Shown: piece by piece, positions 30,598-38,573 of the stretch | How the letters are laid out: each line of letters starts with the position of its first letter | Position numbering within the stretch: position 1 is the stretch's first letter | Source: an uncultured Synechococcus sp. | Lineage (GTDB): Bacteria > Cyanobacteriota > Cyanobacteriia > Phormidesmidales > Phormidesmidaceae | Assembly: GCA_937911865.1 (NCBI GenBank) | Contig: CALDSK010000259.1 | Location: 1-38,783, forward strand | Reading direction: 5' to 3' | Length of the DNA: 38,783 nt | The notes under the pieces: generated by a model | What the model was told of the DNA's origin: nothing | Databases searched by the model: none | The model's input: the letters and a program-made list of their open reading frames with translations, nothing else | Program-made: the position numbers and the translations under genes

Positions 30598-32826
30598 CTA
30601 GGCAAGGGTGCTTTGGCGGTAGGGCAGCACAATTGAGATCGTTGTTCCCACACCTTTTTTAGAGACACAGCCAATGTCTCCCTGGTGACGATCTACAATA
30701 ATCTTATGTGTGATAGAGAGGCCCATGCCAGTCCCATCACCCACCGTCTTTGTGGTAAAGAAGGGATCAAAAATGCGCGATCGCACTTCAGAATCCATGC
30801 CTTCACCATTGTCACAAATTCTGATCGCAATCTGCTTATCATCTGCTTGACTACCCTGAATCTGCCCTTGAACAGGCGTCAGTGAAAGAGTAATTTTGGG
30901 CTGCCAGCCGTCACCCTTGTGCTGAGCGCTGGCACTGTCTATGGCATCAATTGCGTTTGCTAACACATTGAGAAAAGCTTGATTAAGCTGGCCCGGATAG
31001 CACTCAATAGCAGGCAAATCTTCATACTGTTTATCCAAAGCAATTGCCGAGCGAAAAGACTGTACGCTCAGCCGATTTTGTAATATCAACAGCGTACTTT
31101 CTAGACCTTCTACGACCGTCGCTTCTTTCATATCGGCTTCATCTAGCCGAGAGAAATTACGCAGCGATAAAACAATATCGCGAATCCGCTGTGTACCGGT
31201 TTGCATTGACCCAAAAATGCGCGGAATATCTTCAACCATAAAGTCCAAATCAGCCGAGTCAGTTTCACTGATAATCTCGGCATTCGGATCGGGATAGCTG
31301 CGCTGATACAGCTCAATCAGATGAATTAAATCTGTTGTGTAGCTTTGAAGACAGGGCAAATTGCCATGAATAAAGCTAACTGGGTTATTGATCTCATGAG
31401 CGATACCCGCAACCATCTGCCCCAGGCTGGACATTTTCTCTGTTTGAACCAGCTGAAATTGGGCCATCTGCAGAGCATCTAGCGCCTGACTAATCTGAAT
31501 GTTTTTAGACTGTAGCTCAGTTTTTTGAGCTTCTAGCGTCGCGTTGTAGCAGGCCAAATCTTGATGCGACGCCTGTAGTGAATCTGTCATCCGATTGAAC
31601 GTTCGCGCCAGTGCGCCGACTTCATCGGCAGACTCAACGGCTGTCTTCACCTGCAAGTTTCCTTCTATCACCTGAGCAGTTGCCCGCGTCAGCCGCACAA
31701 TTGGATCGGCAATTTTACGCCGCAGTAACAGTGCCAATACCAGCGCCGTACCCAACGCTAAAAAGCTACCGATCAGCGTCTGCCACTGTGCCTTAATCAA
31801 CCCAGATCGGCTTGACTCCAGCTCATTTTCTAGCCGCTGCTGCTGAATGACTACAATCTCATCTAGCAAAGCCAGTAGCTCGCCTGCAAGGGGCTCTGCT
31901 TTTGTATTAAACAAAAATAGATCCTCTCGAAAGCGATCGCTTTCAGCAATTGCCAACAGACTGGGGACGAGAGTCGAAAACTGCTGGCGTTGCTGGGCGA
32001 TCGCCGCTATTATCTGTTGCTGTTCATCTGTTAACTGCGTCGGATCTGCGGTTACATTGGCCCAGTGCTGATTGGCGATCCGCAGCTTCCCGGTATAGTC
32101 AAAGCGAAAATCAGGCGAGCGGACGATTAAATAAGCTCTTAGCGACGCGCCCATCAGGGCCGATGAGGTTTGAAACGCAGCCATCTCTCTTAGCAGTCGA
32201 ACACTGTCACTCGACGGCGATCGCTCAGCTTGCAAATCAATCAGCGCCTGTGAATCAGCCTGAATAGTCAGCAGCGCCAGCTCTCCTTTATCCTTAAATA
32301 GCCTCAGCGCTGGCTGATTCTCTAAAGACTGATCACCTATGCCAAAGAGCTCTTCGGGAATCTGTCGCCACTGCTCATATAGTATCTTCAGCTCAGTCAG
32401 CTGCGATCTGTCATCAGCCGCAGGATGAGTATCGAGCAGCGCAATCATCGTATCCAGTTCTTGGTCAAATTTTTGTCGCGATAGATAATAGCTGTTACGA
32501 AATTCAGAATTACCCGTAAGCAAGTAGCCTCGAATATGCGCAGACATTCTCAGCAGCTCTTGCTGCGCCTGGCTCGAAGACAGTGCAGTCGGCACTCTCA
32601 CCTGCTCCGTTTGCCGAATGGTTCGAATAGCAAAAAGACTTCCCCACGCATTGCGACCCACCACCAGAAAAGTCAGTAGCACCATCACCCCGAAACCAAC
32701 ATTCAGCTTTTGGCGAATGCGCAAACGGTTGAACGCTTTCATCGTCCATTTCAGTAAGCCTGCTGACGATAATAAGCGACCGATCTTTCGCCTGGATGGG
32801 GCTAAATAGAATTTTTGATAGCTCAT
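30598..32826 (-). CDS. CHASE3/HAMP membrane sensor histidine kinase
   Basis: The 742-residue kinase has a first membrane helix (GVMVLLTFLVVG, about 45-60), a long helical periplasmic CHASE3-like region with the RGYLLTGNSEFRNSYY motif near 100, a second membrane helix (LIGSFLALGTALVLALLL, about 350-368), a HAMP domain, a coiled coil, the H-box AGIAHEINNPVSFIHGN (about 480) and an intact HATPase domain (LNQAFLNVLANAIDAI, DNGEGMD, FFTTKTVGDGTGMGLSI). Its ATG (32824-32826) overlaps the stop of the upstream TRAP-binding-protein gene as ATGA, so the two are translationally coupled. The solute-binding proteins are therefore likely to deliver the signal to its periplasmic domain. No response regulator is in view. 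Confidence 0.88.
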   Translation of the reverse strand: MSYQKFYLAPSRRKIGRLLSSAGLLKWTMKAFNRLRIRQKLNVGFGVMVLLTFLVVGRNAWGSLFAIRTIRQTEQVRVPTALSSSQAQQELLRMSAHIRGYLLTGNSEFRNSYYLSRQKFDQELDTMIALLDTHPAADDRSQLTELKILYEQWRQIPEELFGIGDQSLENQPALRLFKDKGELALLTIQADSQALIDLQAERSPSSDSVRLLREMAAFQTSSALMGASLRAYLIVRSPDFRFDYTGKLRIANQHWANVTADPTQLTDEQQQIIAAIAQQRQQFSTLVPSLLAIAESDRFREDLFLFNTKAEPLAGELLALLDEIVVIQQQRLENELESSRSGLIKAQWQTLIGSFLALGTALVLALLLRRKIADPIVRLTRATAQVIEGNLQVKTAVESADEVGALARTFNRMTDSLQASHQDLACYNATLEAQKTELQSKNIQISQALDALQMAQFQLVQTEKMSSLGQMVAGIAHEINNPVSFIHGNLPCLQSYTTDLIHLIELYQRSYPDPNAEIISETDSADLDFMVEDIPRIFGSMQTGTQRIRDIVLSLRNFSRLDEADMKEATVVEGLESTLLILQNRLSVQSFRSAIALDKQYEDLPAIECYPGQLNQAFLNVLANAIDAIDSASAQHKGDGWQPKITLSLTPVQGQIQGSQADDKQIAIRICDNGEGMDSEVRSRIFDPFFTTKTVGDGTGMGLSITHKIIVDRHQGDIGCVSKKGVGTTISIVLPYRQSTLA

Positions 32827-33944
32827 TCAGCACTCGGTTGAGTCATCACAAAATCTGCAAAGCTCAGTTCATTCACCTGATTCCACTGATAAACATCAGA
32901 ACGAAACGCTTTCCAAGTCTGATAAATTCGATCGAATTGACTATCCTCACTAGCAATCTCATCGTACAAATCAAAAGCAGCCTGATAGCTCGCTAGCAGA
33001 ATCTCCTGAGAAAATGGCAACAGCTTTGTACCACCCAGCACTAGCCGGCCTAGCACATCACCGTTAACGGCATTGAACTTTGCCAGCATTCTGTTATTAA
33101 TATCAGCTGCCGCCGCTTGAAATATCTCCTGATAGTGCTTAGGCAACTTAGTCCATTCATCTAAGTTGATCTGAAACTCGTAGCTTGTCCCAGGTTCCCA
33201 CCAGCCGGGGTAGTAGTAATACGGCGCAACGCTATTTAGACCTAGCGTTTCATCTGCATGAGGATTCTTCCACTCGGCCGCTTCAATCGTGCCGTTCTCC
33301 AACGCGACAAAAATTTGGTCGCCAGAGAGACTGTGAATCGTTGCACCCAGCCGCTCTAAAATTTTGCCGCCCAGCCCAGGTACGCGCATATGTAGGCCCT
33401 GAAAGTCTTTAACTGTATTCACTTCTCGCTTAAACCAGCCACCCATCTGCGTACCCGTATTGCCACCTGGAAAGTTAATAACACCCACGTCGGCATAGAT
33501 CGCTTGCATAGCGTCTAGTCCACCGCCAAAATACAGCCAGGCATTCTGCTGAGCCGCGTTCAGACCAAAAGGAATCGTCGTCCCAAACGCTAGCGCATTG
33601 CTCTGATTGAGATAGTAGTAACTGGCCGTATGTCCACAGGCAACTGTGCCATTTTGAACAGCAGAGAGCACCTCTAAGCCACCAGCCAGTTCTCCAGCAG
33701 GGTAGGGCGTAATCACAAAGTTGCCGTCTGTCATCCTACTGATCTGCTGACAAAACAGATCAACCGTGTCGAACAGAATTTGCAAAGACTTAGGCCAGCT
33801 GGTTGCCATTTGCCACTGAACAACTGGTTCTGCGCTAGAGAGTGAAGAAATAGAGGGCTCTTGAGCTTGAGAGCGACAGGCGTGAAGCCCGCTCATACCA
33901 GCTAGGCCTGTCGCAGAGTGCGCGAGAAGATGACGTCTTTTCAT
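32823..33944 (-). CDS. TRAP-type solute-binding lipoprotein (DctP/TakP-like), copy 1
   Basis: The 373-residue protein has a twin-arginine-like, lipobox-bearing signal (MKRRHLLAHS ... LHAC, Cys23), predicting a lipid-anchored periplasmic protein. The TRAP DctP family core follows: WQMATSWPKSLQILFD, ITPYPAGELAGGLEVL, NFPGGNTGTQMGGWF, LHMRVPGLGGKILERLG and IEAAEWKNPHADE, then YYYYPGWWEPGTSYEF. The Arg in MRVPG and the Trp in AEW are where TRAP binding proteins hold the carboxylate of organic acids. The TakP-like GGWF and PGWWEPG motifs suggest a 2-oxo acid or similar carboxylate. No DctQ or DctM membrane gene exists in the window. Its stop overlaps the kinase start. Confidence 0.88.
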   Translation of the reverse strand: MKRRHLLAHSATGLAGMSGLHACRSQAQEPSISSLSSAEPVVQWQMATSWPKSLQILFDTVDLFCQQISRMTDGNFVITPYPAGELAGGLEVLSAVQNGTVACGHTASYYYLNQSNALAFGTTIPFGLNAAQQNAWLYFGGGLDAMQAIYADVGVINFPGGNTGTQMGGWFKREVNTVKDFQGLHMRVPGLGGKILERLGATIHSLSGDQIFVALENGTIEAAEWKNPHADETLGLNSVAPYYYYPGWWEPGTSYEFQINLDEWTKLPKHYQEIFQAAAADINNRMLAKFNAVNGDVLGRLVLGGTKLLPFSQEILLASYQAAFDLYDEIASEDSQFDRIYQTWKAFRSDVYQWNQVNELSFADFVMTQPSAE

Positions 33945-34058
33945 AGGTAAATAACAGGTTTAAGGCATTCCACGAATCAGGGAGTTCAGGCAATAGCAAC
34001 AACAGCCCCAAAAGCGTCAGAGAGAACCCTCAGCGTCAGAGACAGCCGCTGAGGCCCA

Positions 34059-35189
34059 CTAGGTAGCCGCCGCTTGCATAGCAAAGCGATCGAAGCTCAG
34101 CTCGTTAGTACGGTTCCAGCTGTAAACTTTCGTTCTAAAGTCTTTCCACTGGGTATAAATCTGACGAAAATCTGCGGAGCGCTCTGCATGTTCTTCGTAC
34201 AGTTTTATGGTTTCCTCATAGGCCGCCATCAGCAGTTCACGCTTAAATGGCAGCACCTGCGTTCCCTGCTGCTTTAACCGTTTTAGCCCAGCGCCATTTT
34301 TGGCATTAAACTCAGCGGGCATCAAGATGTTGGCTTCCGCCGCCGCTGCTTTTAGCGCTTCTTGGTAGGCTAGCGGCAATGAGTCCCACTGCTGCAAATT
34401 GATTTGTAGCTCGTAGGTTGTACCCGGCTCCCACCAGCCTGGATAGTAGTAGTGCGGTGCTGCTTTGGTAATGCCCACTTTTTCATCATCGTACGGATTA
34501 CTCCACTCGGCAGCGTCGATAGTGCCCGCCAGCAAGGCTGGTGCAATTTCTTCAGGAGCCAGCACCTGTACGTCTACCCCCAGACGTTCCATAACCTTGC
34601 CTCCTAACCCCGGAATTCTCATTTTGAGGCCCACCAAATCAGCAGGCCGATTTATCTGGTTAAGAAACCAGCCCCCCATCTGCACGCCCGTGTTGCCTGC
34701 CGGGAAGTTAACCACATCAAACGCTTTGTACAGCGAGTGCATAGCGTCTAGCCCGCCCCCGTAATAAAGCCAGGCGTTTTGCTGTGCGGTCGTCAGGCCA
34801 AACGGCAGCGTTGTGCCAAAGGCCAGCGCCGGATTTCTTTCAACGTAGTAATAGCTGGCGGTATGCCCGCACTCTGCACTGCCCTCAGAGACAGCATCTA
34901 AAACTTTTAGCCCCGGCGCGAGTTCACCTGACGCGTAGGGTGTAATTGAAAATCGCCCTTCAGTTATTTCTCTAACACGGCGACACATATGTTCAGCACA
35001 GCCGAAGAGAATATCTAGTTTTTTAGTCCAGCTGGTCGCCATTTTCCAGTGAAGCGTTGGCTTTTCTGCAGCTGAAATCGGCACAGGGTCAGTTGCCGTA
35101 TTGCGGCTACAGGCCCCTACCATCGGTACGCTAGCTGCGCCTAATGCTGCACTTGTTGTAGTGCTTTTTATAAACGAGCGTCGTTTCAT
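34059..35189 (-). CDS. TRAP-type solute-binding lipoprotein (DctP/TakP-like), copy 2
   Basis: ATG 35189 gives 376 residues; an in-frame TTG at 35204 is less likely because it would push the twin-arginine motif inward. The signal MKRRSFIKS ... VGAC (Cys27) combines a Tat-type RR motif with a lipobox. The rest parallels the neighbouring copy closely (WKMATSWTKKLDILFG, FPAGNTGVQMGGWF, LKMRIPGLGGKVMERLG, IDAAEWSNPYDDE, YYYPGWWEPGTTYEL), so the two are tandem paralogues separated by 114 bp. Differences in the pocket region may give two ligand specificities. It is the first gene of the proposed minus-strand run leading to the CHASE3 kinase. Confidence 0.88.
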   Translation of the reverse strand: MKRRSFIKSTTTSAALGAASVPMVGACSRNTATDPVPISAAEKPTLHWKMATSWTKKLDILFGCAEHMCRRVREITEGRFSITPYASGELAPGLKVLDAVSEGSAECGHTASYYYVERNPALAFGTTLPFGLTTAQQNAWLYYGGGLDAMHSLYKAFDVVNFPAGNTGVQMGGWFLNQINRPADLVGLKMRIPGLGGKVMERLGVDVQVLAPEEIAPALLAGTIDAAEWSNPYDDEKVGITKAAPHYYYPGWWEPGTTYELQINLQQWDSLPLAYQEALKAAAAEANILMPAEFNAKNGAGLKRLKQQGTQVLPFKRELLMAAYEETIKLYEEHAERSADFRQIYTQWKDFRTKVYSWNRTNELSFDRFAMQAAAT

Positions 35190-35210
35190 GACTTCGTTAT
35201 CCAAGTTTGA

Positions 35211-35240
35211 TTCGGGTCTGTTCGGATCTGTTCGAGTCTA
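35211..35240. repeat. Tandem repeat 3 x 10 bp
   Basis: TTCGGGTCTG (35211-35220), TTCGGATCTG (35221-35230) and TTCGAGTCTA (35231-35240) lie just upstream of the minus-strand TRAP-binding-protein gene, about 22 bp from its ATG, a position where a regulator or the promoter could sit. Confidence 0.7.
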
Positions 35241-35435
35241 TAGTGCCCAAATCAAACAACGTTGCTCTGTACCGACAAAACCGTATTTCGACGAAATTAG
35301 ATTATTTTTCTCGTTTTTTCGGCGTTTTCAGCTATTTTTACCGCAATAGGTATCAATTCACACGCTAATATTTACTTCAGACACAATTGTTGAGAGTATG
35401 ACAAGGAATTGCGCCTACGTTTTCTCAAACTACTT

Positions 35436-35825
35436 ATGACTACTGATTTGGTTTGCTTGCTTGCTCTTGCGCTCTGGTCAATTCCCCTGAATCACATTCC
35501 GGCGCTAGCTCGCGTTTCTGAAGCTGGACTAGCCTGGGCAGCGAGTAACCGAGAAGAATCAGTAGCAGGGCCACCCTGGGTAGGCAGAGCTGACCGGGCA
35601 CAACGTAATCATCACGACAATTTAGCGATGATTGCAGCGGTGATTTTGATTGCGCAGGTGAGTGGGCAGGCAGACGAGATAACAGGCTGGGCGGCGATCG
35701 CAATTCTGGCCTGTAGAGTTCTGCACGGCGCAGCGTATATGGCTGGCGTGGCAGTGGTGCGATCGCTCGCCTATTTCGGCTCTATTATCGGCATCGGCGT
35801 CATCGTCTGGCGTATTCTGACTTAA
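35436..35825 (+). CDS. MAPEG family membrane protein
   Basis: From ATG 35436 the 129-residue protein has four hydrophobic segments and the MAPEG layout: LVCLLALALWSIPLNHIPAL, then RADRAQRNHHDNLAMIAAVIL and ILACRVLHGAAYMAGV. The RAxRAxxNxxEN-type motif (here RADRAQRNHHDN) is characteristic. Eukaryotic MAPEG enzymes are glutathione transferases or leukotriene synthases; bacterial ones are mostly uncharacterised. The frame extends to TTG 35409, but ATG 35436 matches the usual family start. It is divergent from the TRAP-binding-protein gene, and its stop lies in a 14-bp tandem repeat. Confidence 0.8.
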   Translation: MTTDLVCLLALALWSIPLNHIPALARVSEAGLAWAASNREESVAGPPWVGRADRAQRNHHDNLAMIAAVILIAQVSGQADEITGWAAIAILACRVLHGAAYMAGVAVVRSLAYFGSIIGIGVIVWRILT

Positions 35826-35858
35826 ACAGCCTGACTTAAACCGTCTGGGTTAAGAGAC
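35817..35858. repeat. Tandem repeat of 14 bp, two good copies and one diverged, over a stop codon
   Basis: CTGACTTAAACAGC (35817-35830) and CTGACTTAAACCGT (35831-35844) are followed by the diverged CTGGGTTAAGAGAC (35845-35858). The first copy contains the MAPEG stop codon (35823-35825). Confidence 0.8.
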
Positions 35859-35887
35859 GACAGCCAAAATTAAGATCACAACTTTCT

Positions 35888-36055
35888 CTATTCTTCCATG
35901 TTGTTATCCGCCATGGCCAGATCTAGCGCTGGCTTTGCACTGATACACAAGGTTTGTTTTTTGGCCATCACTCTCTCTAATTTTGCAAGCTTTGTTAGCT
36001 CCATCTCCAGGTCATTCGCAAGCGTCTGCAAAGTAACAGCATCATAACGCTTCAT
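35888..36055 (-). CDS. Short helical protein, possible truncated HepT-like partner of the MNT gene
   Basis: The frame from ATG 36055 gives 55 residues (MKRYDAVTLQTLANDLEME ... MADNNMEE). It overlaps the end of the MNT nucleotidyltransferase gene by 14 bp, the organisation seen in MntA-HepT toxin-antitoxin pairs. The first 30 residues look like the N-terminal helix of HepT-like proteins, but the catalytic RX4-6H helix is absent and no further homologous frame follows. It is either a decayed HepT or a different small protein; I cannot decide. Confidence 0.45.
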   Translation of the reverse strand: MKRYDAVTLQTLANDLEMELTKLAKLERVMAKKQTLCISAKPALDLAMADNNMEE

Positions 36056-36323
36056 CTGTACTGCCTGGCTCTAATACTGTGCCTGTCTCCAGCACCCATT
36101 TCTTAAAGTACGGATCCAAGTCCTCCATTGGCTTCAAATCAATCTCTCTTCGACTGCACTCATCGACTGCCACTAAAGCCTTGAAAAAGTCCTTCGAGGC
36201 CATCCCCTCAACCGCAATATCAATATCGGAATCTTCTCCGAAGCGCTCTTTTACCAGAGAGCCAAAAACAACTATCTTCGTCGCCCCAAACTGCTCTCGC
36301 AACAGAGTAGACACCGCCTTCAC
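36042..36323 (-). CDS. MNT-type minimal nucleotidyltransferase (MntA-like)
   Basis: The 93-residue protein starts at GTG 36323. It carries the nucleotidyltransferase signature IVVFGSLVKERFGEDSDIDI (the GSx10DxD motif), followed by AVEG and the third acidic strand in REIDLKPME. These are the residues needed for metal-dependent nucleotide transfer. MntA antitoxins of MntA-HepT modules oligoAMPylate their HepT toxin; here the HepT partner appears truncated. The first residues before the motif are helical (VKAVSTLLREQFGATK) as expected. Confidence 0.78.
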   Translation of the reverse strand: MKAVSTLLREQFGATKIVVFGSLVKERFGEDSDIDIAVEGMASKDFFKALVAVDECSRREIDLKPMEDLDPYFKKWVLETGTVLEPGSTDEAL

Positions 36324-36513
36324 ATCAGCCCAAGCTTCCTGCTCCCAAATTTTGCACTGAGCTTAGTACTCGGCCCGCCTTGCCTTCCATTATTCTTTAT
36401 ACTTTTGCTCAATATGCGGTTGCGCCGTCATCGTCTTATGGCTGTAGATAGCTCTACCTACAGTCTATAGCATCTGTCGAGTTGCTCAGGACACTATCAT
36501 CGGCTCAGACCTA

Positions 36514-37155
36514 TCAAAAGCGGTAATTCAAGCTGAAATACATAAACACATCCTGATTGCTATCTCCCGCTTCATTCAGCTCTACTAGCGGCACACCCAC
36601 ATCAAAGCGAGCCTCTACATCTTCCACATAGTTCACAATTATCCCCGCGCCCGTACCGAGCAAAAAGGTCTGATCGCTCGTGTTCTCTTCCTTGTTCCAC
36701 ACCGCTGCCATATCCACAAACGGCACAACCTGCAAGGCAGGAGAACCATTTTCATTGCGTTGCAGCGTAACGCGATCTTCCACCGAAGCGCGAAAACCGT
36801 TGTCCCCAAAGCGAGCGTTTTGACTGTAGCCACGCACTGAGCTAGGCCCACCGACAATAAACTGATCCGCACCGAGCAAGCTATCGGCAGAAAGCTGTAA
36901 GCTTGCCTGCATCAATAACAAATTGTCTTGGCTGAGCACCTGCGCGCGCTGCACTTGGCCAGACCAGCTGAAAAATTGACCGTCAGCTTGATCATCGGGC
37001 CTATCTGTCGCGTCGAAAAGGCCTGTGCCGAGGTTAAACTGCGATCGCACGCCCCAAGCCCCCGATCGATCGCGTTTTAGATAGTCCTGCCCAAACTGCA
37101 CCACACTCGTCCGCGTCGAATCGATGACCACATCGCTGACGAGCGTTTCACCCAT
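36514..37155 (-). CDS. TpsB (ShlB/FhaC/HecB family) transporter, C-terminal half
   Basis: The frame is in the same phase as the upstream N-terminal piece, and only a TAG codon and six further codons separate the two. It encodes the C-terminal beta-barrel: TSVVQFGQDYLKRDRSGAWG, SQFNLGTGLFDAT, QVQRAQVLSQDNLLLMQASL, FIVGGPSSVRGYSQN, FVDMAAVWN and a closing FSLNYRF with a terminal Phe, as in outer-membrane porins. TpsB proteins secrete large TpsA exoproteins across the outer membrane. On its own this half could not fold into a working transporter. ATG 37155 may be only an internal methionine of the original gene. Confidence 0.75.
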   Translation of the reverse strand: MGETLVSDVVIDSTRTSVVQFGQDYLKRDRSGAWGVRSQFNLGTGLFDATDRPDDQADGQFFSWSGQVQRAQVLSQDNLLLMQASLQLSADSLLGADQFIVGGPSSVRGYSQNARFGDNGFRASVEDRVTLQRNENGSPALQVVPFVDMAAVWNKEENTSDQTFLLGTGAGIIVNYVEDVEARFDVGVPLVELNEAGDSNQDVFMYFSLNYRF

Positions 37156-37173
37156 CCGCGGCCGACAGCCGAG

Positions 37174-38289
37174 CTAATGCGCCAGCGCTTCATTGGGCTG
37201 CCGAATCAATGGCTGTCGGTAGGTTAGCTCATACGTATCAGATGATCCTTCCACGTCCAAAGCGGCTAGCTCCGGTTCAATCAGCTCAAACGAACTGGGC
37301 AGATACCGCGCCTGCAACGTCCCATTCCTGGCATTCAACGGTAAATCATAAGTAAATGCGTAGGTGTTTGAACCGCCCGTCGTCGCCCGATACGCCGACA
37401 CCGAGAGTGAATCACCAATACCGAGCGGATTTTTGACCGTTGTCTCTAGCCCCATCCGGGCCACACCGACACTGGGCGGTGAGTTCGTATCTAACACGGC
37501 CCGGCCCGAAAAGGCAGGGGCTTCCAACACCCGCACAGTCAAAAGACTTTGCCCTTCGCCCGTACCCGCTCGCAGGCTCGCTTCAATTTGCTCAATCAGC
37601 GGGTCAGCGCGTAGCAGTTGCAGCTGTGATTCTAAAGCTACCTGGTTAAGCGGTGTGCGATTGGCGAGGTTGATGCGATCGCGCACATAGCTCGCCAGCC
37701 GAGGCCTTCCGTCTATCTGAATCTCTTCTAAAGAGCCTTCCACCACCCGAATCTGCACCACGCCATCCACAATCGTCTGCTCACTGAGAATCGCTCGCGA
37801 CGTAATATAGCCCGACTCTAGATACAGCTGCGTAATAGCATCCGCCGCTTGACGCAGCTCGCGCAATCCTAGCGATCGCCCTTCGTAGCTAGCAAGAATA
37901 GGATCAAAATCGCGCTCTTTAAAGGCCGTTGCGCCAACGACCTGAATATCGTTGACCAGTACTTCGTCAGTGCTAGGTGTCTGGGCAGGTGAGAGTGGCT
38001 CTGGTGCTGGCTCTGGGACTGGCTCAGATGCAGGCTCTGGCAATACGGTCTCTGGCACTGGCAGCGGTGGCGTTAAGTCCAGGTCAGTATCAACCGTCTC
38101 GCTTGCGGGCGCATTCTGACTGAGTAAGTAAGTGCTAAAGGAACCGGAAGAACCGATATCAGAAAGCGCTGGCTTACCAGGACTGGCCTTATCTGCGGCC
38201 AGTCCTGGTTGAACGACTACAGCGCTGCCACAGCCTAAAACACCCAGTACAGCTATGCTTCTAGCAAACTGTTCCAATCCTATTCGCAT
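37174..38289 (-). CDS. TpsB (ShlB/FhaC/HecB family) transporter, N-terminal half ending at in-frame TAG
   Basis: ATG 38289 gives a good signal peptide (MRIGLEQFARSIAVLGVLG, cleavage near GLAADKA); a frame from GTG 38367 is longer but non-native. A Pro/Glu-rich linker leads to POTRA domains (VLVNDIQVVGATAFKERDFD; VVQIRVVEGSLEEIQIDGR; TVRVLEAPAFSGRAVLD) and the first barrel strands (TYAFTYDLPL, TYELTYRQPLI). It stops at TAG 37174-37176, where family members continue into the barrel. The continuation is present downstream in the same phase, so this is one gene with a premature stop. The two parts together would be about 590 residues, near the normal family length. Confidence 0.78.
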   Translation of the reverse strand: MRIGLEQFARSIAVLGVLGCGSAVVVQPGLAADKASPGKPALSDIGSSGSFSTYLLSQNAPASETVDTDLDLTPPLPVPETVLPEPASEPVPEPAPEPLSPAQTPSTDEVLVNDIQVVGATAFKERDFDPILASYEGRSLGLRELRQAADAITQLYLESGYITSRAILSEQTIVDGVVQIRVVEGSLEEIQIDGRPRLASYVRDRINLANRTPLNQVALESQLQLLRADPLIEQIEASLRAGTGEGQSLLTVRVLEAPAFSGRAVLDTNSPPSVGVARMGLETTVKNPLGIGDSLSVSAYRATTGGSNTYAFTYDLPLNARNGTLQARYLPSSFELIEPELAALDVEGSSDTYELTYRQPLIRQPNEALAH

Positions 38290-38573
38290 CAACTGCTCAG
38301 CAATAAAGTTTGTTGGTAGCCTATAGTTCAAGAGGCCAATAAATAGGCCAAACAGGCCGCTTAGCACCTCGTCAAGGTACCCAAATCAATTGATAGGACC
38401 AACATAAGTTGAAGTGTCTGACCAAGCGCGTGCACACCATTGCATGCCAAACAGGCACCCTGCCAAGATCTCTCTATTCAATCTCTCTCTCTAGAGATAG
38501 GAGATTTTGTCAAAAGGAACGCTATCACTACTAGAGCCCTTCGAGACCACTCTATAAATAGGAAACTACCTAC

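Noticed and set aside
34013..34050. Possible 19-bp tandem duplication between the TRAP-binding-protein genes
   Set aside because: Only the first 11 bases of the unit match well; the rest has diverged too far to count.
36441..36472. Near-palindrome CTGTAGATAGCTCTACCTACAG as a terminator of the TpsB gene
   Set aside because: No T-run follows in the required orientation and the stem has a mismatch; kept out of the feature list.
38290..38367. GTG start for the TpsB N-terminal half
   Set aside because: It would place 26 residues before a typical signal peptide beginning at ATG 38289.
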